DNA from: Liolophura sinensis
Taxonomy: Eukaryota; Mollusca; Polyplacophora; Chitonida; Chitonidae
NCBI RefSeq assembly: GCF_032854445.1
Contig: NC_088297.1
Coordinates: 12,947,335 to 13,011,334 of the forward strand
Reading direction: 5' to 3'
DNA: 64,000 nucleotides
In this document: in pieces, positions 59,411 to 64,000 of the stretch
Position numbering within the stretch: position 1 is the first letter of the stretch
Layout of the letters: each line of letters opens with the position of its first letter
Notes under the pieces: generated by a model
Seen by the model: only the letters and a program-made list of their open reading frames with translations
Database searches by the model: none
Told to the model about the DNA's origin: nothing
Program-made: the position numbers and the translations under genes

Positions 59411-61085
59411 TCCTGAGAGCTATTTCTCAAAGCGACCCCTTTGACAAACAGCTCCCTGAGTCACAAAGCTTACATGTAACAATCCACTAACGTACCTGTA
59501 CAACGTGACTGTCACAGGTTGTCCCATAATTCCCGTGATCTGATCAATCAGCACTATAAATGCTTCAAATATGAAAAGAGTACAGCAGAGAGAGTAAAAC
59601 CAGAGCAGTGACGACAGTGTTCGCAATAGATCACAAGTATTAGTATCGGTGAAATCTGACTACTTGTCAATTTACCTCAGTTAGGGTTTTATTTCAACTG
59701 TTACTGTGTATGATGATACAACATTCAGTGATATTAGCTGCAAATGATAAGACATAGTTTAGAATATGATCACATACAATTTACATATTTTATACTCTAC
59801 CTAAGCCTAAAACAGGTAAACAATACAGTCTGGACGCAATCGTCAAGTCTTTCAGCGACAACACATCATAAAAATATAGCTCGTAAAAATCTACACAAAA
59901 CCCTTAATAAATTTATCTCAGGACTGGATTCTAATACACAAAAGAGACGTGAACGTCATGACTTTTGTGACTCATGATAATTAATATGCACAGCGGGCAT
60001 CAACGATGAAACATGACCCTAATGTTATTAGGCATTACATGTATGCAGACCTCTGCTCAATACATATGCAGGACTCCTTGAGATACCAAGAAGGTATCAT
60101 AACATTTTCCTTAAAGTGTGCATGGAAATGTAATTAAAATTATGGGTTTAAATGAAATGAAGAAAATTACAACAAAAATATATCATATTTCTAATAAAAA
60201 CCCCTGTATTTTATGAATATTTTTCGTCAATGGTAAGAAATTCTTGGAAATGACGTCATTGATGAAATTACTGGAAACGCGGGGCGAGCGCAGCACCCAA
60301 CTCCCACAAATACATTAACTCAATCAATCACTTCTTTGAAAGTTTATCTTTTTCCACGTTTTAATATAATCAAGTATATATTTCATTCTCGTGGGTCGAT
60401 TTACATTTCTTTCAAGAGTAAAACCATAGATTCAATTCAAACCTTGAATTCCTATAGACCCTGACTAAGATGTATTGAATGGGCAAGTTTCTGGCCTAGT
60501 GAATGGTCCAAGACTGTAATCTTGAACCACACAGCTTACAGTTGTAATGTTTTCCGGTTTCGGGTCTAGTCAATGGCCATCATAATGTAGTCATTACGTC
60601 TAAAACTCCAAGGCTGTAATCTTCCACCACACAACTTAGTTTTAATGTCTTCCGATTGATCTCACAGATCACAAATTTGATGCTTTGAACTTTCCACTTG
60701 TAACATTACAATGTCTTAAACTTATGAAGAAATAAATTCAGCACAAAAACTCGTTCCCATGCCGATTGAAACACACCATTCTCCGCCACGGTACCACAGT
60801 GCTTATGCACTACCGCTCTGCTTTTCGAGGTCAACAATACAGGAGCAGTGATCATATATTACAGTAAAGAACACAGGATTAACCCAAATGGACAAACTGG
60901 AATTAGGGGGGATGCGTTCCCCATAATTACTCCGAACTTCATTACCATTAATTTCTGCTAAATTGTCCGCCACCGTAGTACAACAGGGCGACATCCTATG
61001 CGAAGTGATTTGTTTCATTGCACCGAAAACGACAATACTAATAACGAAAAATGTATCTCAAGCCAGAAGTTTTACTAGTCACTCT
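59411..61085 (-). other. no supported feature
   Basis: Would be intron between modules C4 and Z5, plus the 3' UTR of C4. Nothing recognised. Confidence 0.45.
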
Positions 61086-61597
61086 TCAGCCAACGTACTC
61101 ATGTTGTGGCTGAACCATCTTCTCCACTGCCGCGTTACGCTGGAGAATAGACATGCGAAGTCTGAAGGCTTTACTGGCAGCTGAAAATGGGGTTGACGTG
61201 ATGATGGATTCGGGGTAACCCGTGGATTTCAGATAACGATCGATGCCCCACCGGAGGGACTCTAAGGATCGTGGTTTGTAGTCAGCCCCGCTAGGAGTCT
61301 TGATGCAAGAGAAGAACTCTACCAAGTACCCATCCAAGACGGACGCAGGAATTTCAAACACCATTCTCTTATCGCCGAAACTGGAATTTGACCACAACCA
61401 GCGCTCAAATGTCGCGGCTGATACCACCATGTTCTTCACGGTGGTTTTGGCCAAGCTGTCAATATCTCGGATGTACGTTCGTCTGACTTTGTTGGACACG
61501 TGACCTCTGAGAACGCCGTCCATTGCCAGGTTGCTCTGATCACTGCCCAGTCCTTCGCCGTCATTCGACATGGCCAGAGGTGAGTCCAATACGGTAG
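61086..61597 (-). CDS. terminal module C4: Crypton/ZMYM/QRICH1-type N-terminal domain exon (minus strand)
   Basis: The acceptor CTCTTTCGTTGCCAG precedes 61597 on the minus strand. CT completes an Ala codon in phase 1, as in C1; 170 residues, stop at 61086-61088. The leader is acidic and Ser/Gly-rich. The domain core follows: TFERWLWSNSSFGDKRMVFE, LDGYLVEFFSCIKTPSGADY, then LRWGIDRYLKSTGYPESIIT. It shares FERWLW and TPSGADYK with C1/C2 and IDRYL-x-x-x-x-YP with C3, so it is intermediate between them. No catalytic domain. An upstream in-frame Met (61628) exists in the intron sequence, but the acceptor logic is stronger. Confidence 0.85.
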
Positions 61598-61829
61598 CTG
61601 GCAACGAAAGAGGATAAGCTCTGTACATGTTCGAGTATGTGTGAGAATTGTCTCCGGAATGAAAAACGAATTTGTGCTCACATGTTCCTCAAACCCAATT
61701 CCTAACAAAAACCAGTGTCAAAGGATATTCTTACAGATAAGTGGTGTGATACAGACAACAAATTACTAGTGCGTGCACTTGCTTGCTGCTACCTCATACC
61801 TTTGACCAATGGATGCCTGAAACAGTTGC

Positions 61830-62010
61830 GTTTTTATTTCTTGATATCCAGTTGAGGCTGGGTAATAACGTACAACAGTATAAAAAAAAGTTCTCAATCT
61901 TCTTTATGGGGCGTAAAAGTGGCTTTAAAGTACAGTTTTCTAAATGCCCCAGCGCTCAGTCTGGAAATTAAGTAACCAGCGGTGTGACGTTACCGATGAT
62001 CGCTGTCAAA
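61830..62010. repeat. repeat-C copy
   Basis: Matches 7575-7925 without the SINE interruption (TTCTTTATGGGGCGTAAA, CTCAGTCTGGAAATTAA). Confidence 0.6.
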
Positions 62011-62117
62011 ACAAACATAACGTGATAAAGTGACACATTCTTCAACATGGCGTTACAACCAATCAAGTGAAATCAATTCCAACCACGTGCGATAGGCGTC
62101 GGTGTCAGGAACCGATC

Positions 62118-62575
62118 ATCAGTCATTACGAGTAGGCCCTCACACTATCTGTGATCAACAGGGGCAGACTCTTCATAGTGCGATCAGCTGGGTCAATTTC
62201 ACAAACAGATCAGTCATTACGAGTAGGTCCTCACACTATCTGTGATCAACAGGGACAGACCCTTTATAGTGCGATCAGCTGGGTCAATTTCACAAACAGA
62301 TCAGTCATTACGAGTAGGTCCTCACACTATCTGTGATCAACAGGGACAGACCCTTTATAGTGCCATCAGCAATTTCACAAACAGATCAGTCATTACGAGT
62401 AGGCCCTCACACTATCTGTGATCAACAGGGACAGACCCTTTATAGTGCGATCAGCTGGTCAATTTCACAAACAGATCAGTCATTACGAGCAGGCCATAAC
62501 ACAATCTGACTTCAACAGAAAGAGAACCCTTTACAGTGCGGATCAGCCGAGTCAATTTCACAGATTATCACGTAA
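62118..62575. repeat. tandem repeat of about 91 bp, five units
   Basis: Each unit contains ATCAGTCATTACGAGTAGG, CACACTATCTGTGATCAACA and TCAATTTCACAAACAG. The last unit is diverged. Confidence 0.9.
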
Positions 62576-62941
62576 AATATTCCCAAAAAGAAGACGACAG
62601 AACACACTCTTGTTAGCACAAACTTGTGCTAATGAAAGCTTTGCATACTTCGTGTTGAGAAAAACATCTTCTCCATTTTCATCTTCACGAGTTATGATTA
62701 ATTATTAAAACAGTCAATGACTCAAACAGCAAGTCTTCTCTACAACATAAGTTCCCATTACGGGTCAGAGCATAAACATAATTTTTCACGTCATATATTC
62801 ATTGTAACCTTCGTTTGACTTTATGAGCCATACAAATGCAGCTTACTTACCAGATGTTTATTTTATATTAGTAATTTCAAATTGTTTATAGCCTTACAGG
62901 GATAAAATTCTGCCTTGTGCTGATTACTTTTACTCTGTCAG
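62576..62941. other. no supported feature
   Basis: No exon with a phase-1 donor on the minus strand was found between here and module C4, nor in the remaining sequence to 64000. Confidence 0.5.
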
Positions 62942-63178
62942 GCCTCCGTGGCTCAGTTAGTTAGCTCGCTAGCGCAGCGTAATGACCCAGAAGCATTTCA
63001 CCAATCCGGTCGCTGTGAGTTCGAGTCCAGCTTATGCTGGCTTCCTCTCCAGCCGTACGTGGGAAGGTCTCCCGGCAACCTGCGAATGGTCGTGGGTTTC
63101 CCCCGAGTTCTGCCCGGTTTACGTGAAATATTCTTGAGTACGGCGTAAAGCAACAATCGAATAAAATAAATAAATACC
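62942..63178 (+). mobile_element. SINE-A copy, nearly full length (reference copy)
   Basis: Head CCTCCGTGGCTCAGTTAGTT, box B GAGTTCGAGTCC, body lacking the CCCACCATAATGCTGGCC part, tail GTGAAATATTCTTGAGTACG then AATAAA repeats. Confidence 0.9.
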
Positions 63179-64000
63179 GAATGTTTATTTTAAAATTTCA
63201 AATTGTACAAGGATAAAATTCTGCCTAATGCTGATTACTTTTGCTCTGTCTGTCGTGCCTATCTTATACCTGCTTCAGATTTCATAAAGAAATAAGGTTT
63301 TAAAGTTCCATAATATTCCCTGATTTTTCAGTCCATTATAATGCATAAACCGGTTTAATTCTTCACTGTAGACTTCGTACCCCATATGACTGGCTCCTTT
63401 TATTTTTTTTTTTCATGTCATTTTTGTTAAAGGTGGAGAAAGCATAAAAATTAAGTAAAGTTCTGATGAAAGAGTGCGAAAAGTTAGTTGTAGATGTGGT
63501 CTGCAATATTTGGGGGAAGGGGGGGGGGATTTTTTTTAAAGAGAAAGACACTTAAAAAATAATTTTTGTTCGGTGGGTATTTGGGACCACCTCTTTGTCT
63601 ATATATTGTATTTGCGTAATAATGTTATGAATGAGGATGTAACACATGTTTATAAAATATATTTGCACTAGAATTTGGTCTTTTCAGGTAACAAATGCGT
63701 TCAGCCTGGACTTTGATCATATTTATATTTTTAATATATTCATAAATATTATCATAAACACATGAGTTTAAATATAAACAACAAAGTTACATTCAAATAA
63801 ATTTATTAGACATGCACCACATCCTTATTTAGAACATCATTATGCAAAGACGATATGTACCAAAAGTTGGTCCCAAATACTCCCACCATACAAAAATATT
63901 TTCTTCCTGAAACCAAAAATCGAAAAAAAATGGAAAAAGTCAACATCTGCATATAGTTTCCCATTCTTTTTCGTCTGATTTTGGCACCATTCTCATGTTT
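63179..64000. other. no supported feature
   Basis: AT-rich sequence with short homopolymer runs. No coding exon was recognised on either strand. Confidence 0.45.

Noticed and set aside
62942..63030. tRNA-like sequence with box A and box B
   Set aside because: Part of a repeated SINE head with body and AAAT tail. It cannot form a proper cloverleaf and recurs many times. The same holds for 5090-5150 and 38440-38515.

Overview
The window looks like nuclear DNA of an invertebrate animal, most likely a mollusc or another lophotrochozoan. The genes are intron-split. The introns are packed with tRNA-derived SINEs, MITEs, minisatellites and DNA-transposon remnants, and the ribosomal protein introns carry box C/D snoRNAs. 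There is no sign of bacterial organisation. The species assignment is an inference from the overall look of the repeats and was not searched.

Region 1 (about 2.2-15.0 kb, minus strand) is a complete ribosomal protein S8 gene. Its six exons rebuild a 208-residue protein, the same length as human RPS8, with every splice phase agreeing and a pyrimidine-rich TOP-like start near 14956. The introns hold five box C/D snoRNA candidates in two families. All five carry nearly the same guide, aimed at one 28S rRNA segment. Intron 3 also carries a 25-bp minisatellite that runs into the splice acceptor.

Region 2 (18.4-61.6 kb) is the unusual part. A two-exon constant region on the plus strand (291 codons, with basic and SUMO-like motifs) ends with one base of an unfinished codon. 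It is followed by nine separate exons that each start with the matching phase-1 acceptor and each carry their own stop codon. Four (24.3, 29.0, 36.1 kb on plus; 61.3 kb on minus) encode the N-terminal, core-binding-like domain of the Crypton/ZMYM/QRICH1 recombinase family, without any catalytic domain. Five (41.6, 47.7 kb on plus; 50.2, 55.3, 57.6 kb on minus) encode a pair of C2H2 zinc fingers. This is the architecture of Drosophila lola and mod(mdg4): one common N-terminus joined to interchangeable C-terminal DNA-binding modules. The last four modules lie on the opposite strand, in mirror order. They therefore belong either to a convergent paralogue whose constant exons lie beyond 64 kb, or to the same gene through trans-splicing as in mod(mdg4). 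The window alone cannot decide.

Modules appear to be born by local duplication. The exons at 24.3 and 29.0 kb are tandem copies that share a perfectly conserved 35-nt intron end. The 3' ends of the 36.1 kb and 50.2 kb exons have been amplified into tandem repeats. Between modules lie a truncated piggyBac element (32.5-34.2 kb), a PIF/Harbinger remnant nested in a SINE (46.7-47.7 kb), and large minisatellites whose repeat units are multiples of three and so create long spurious open frames on both strands.
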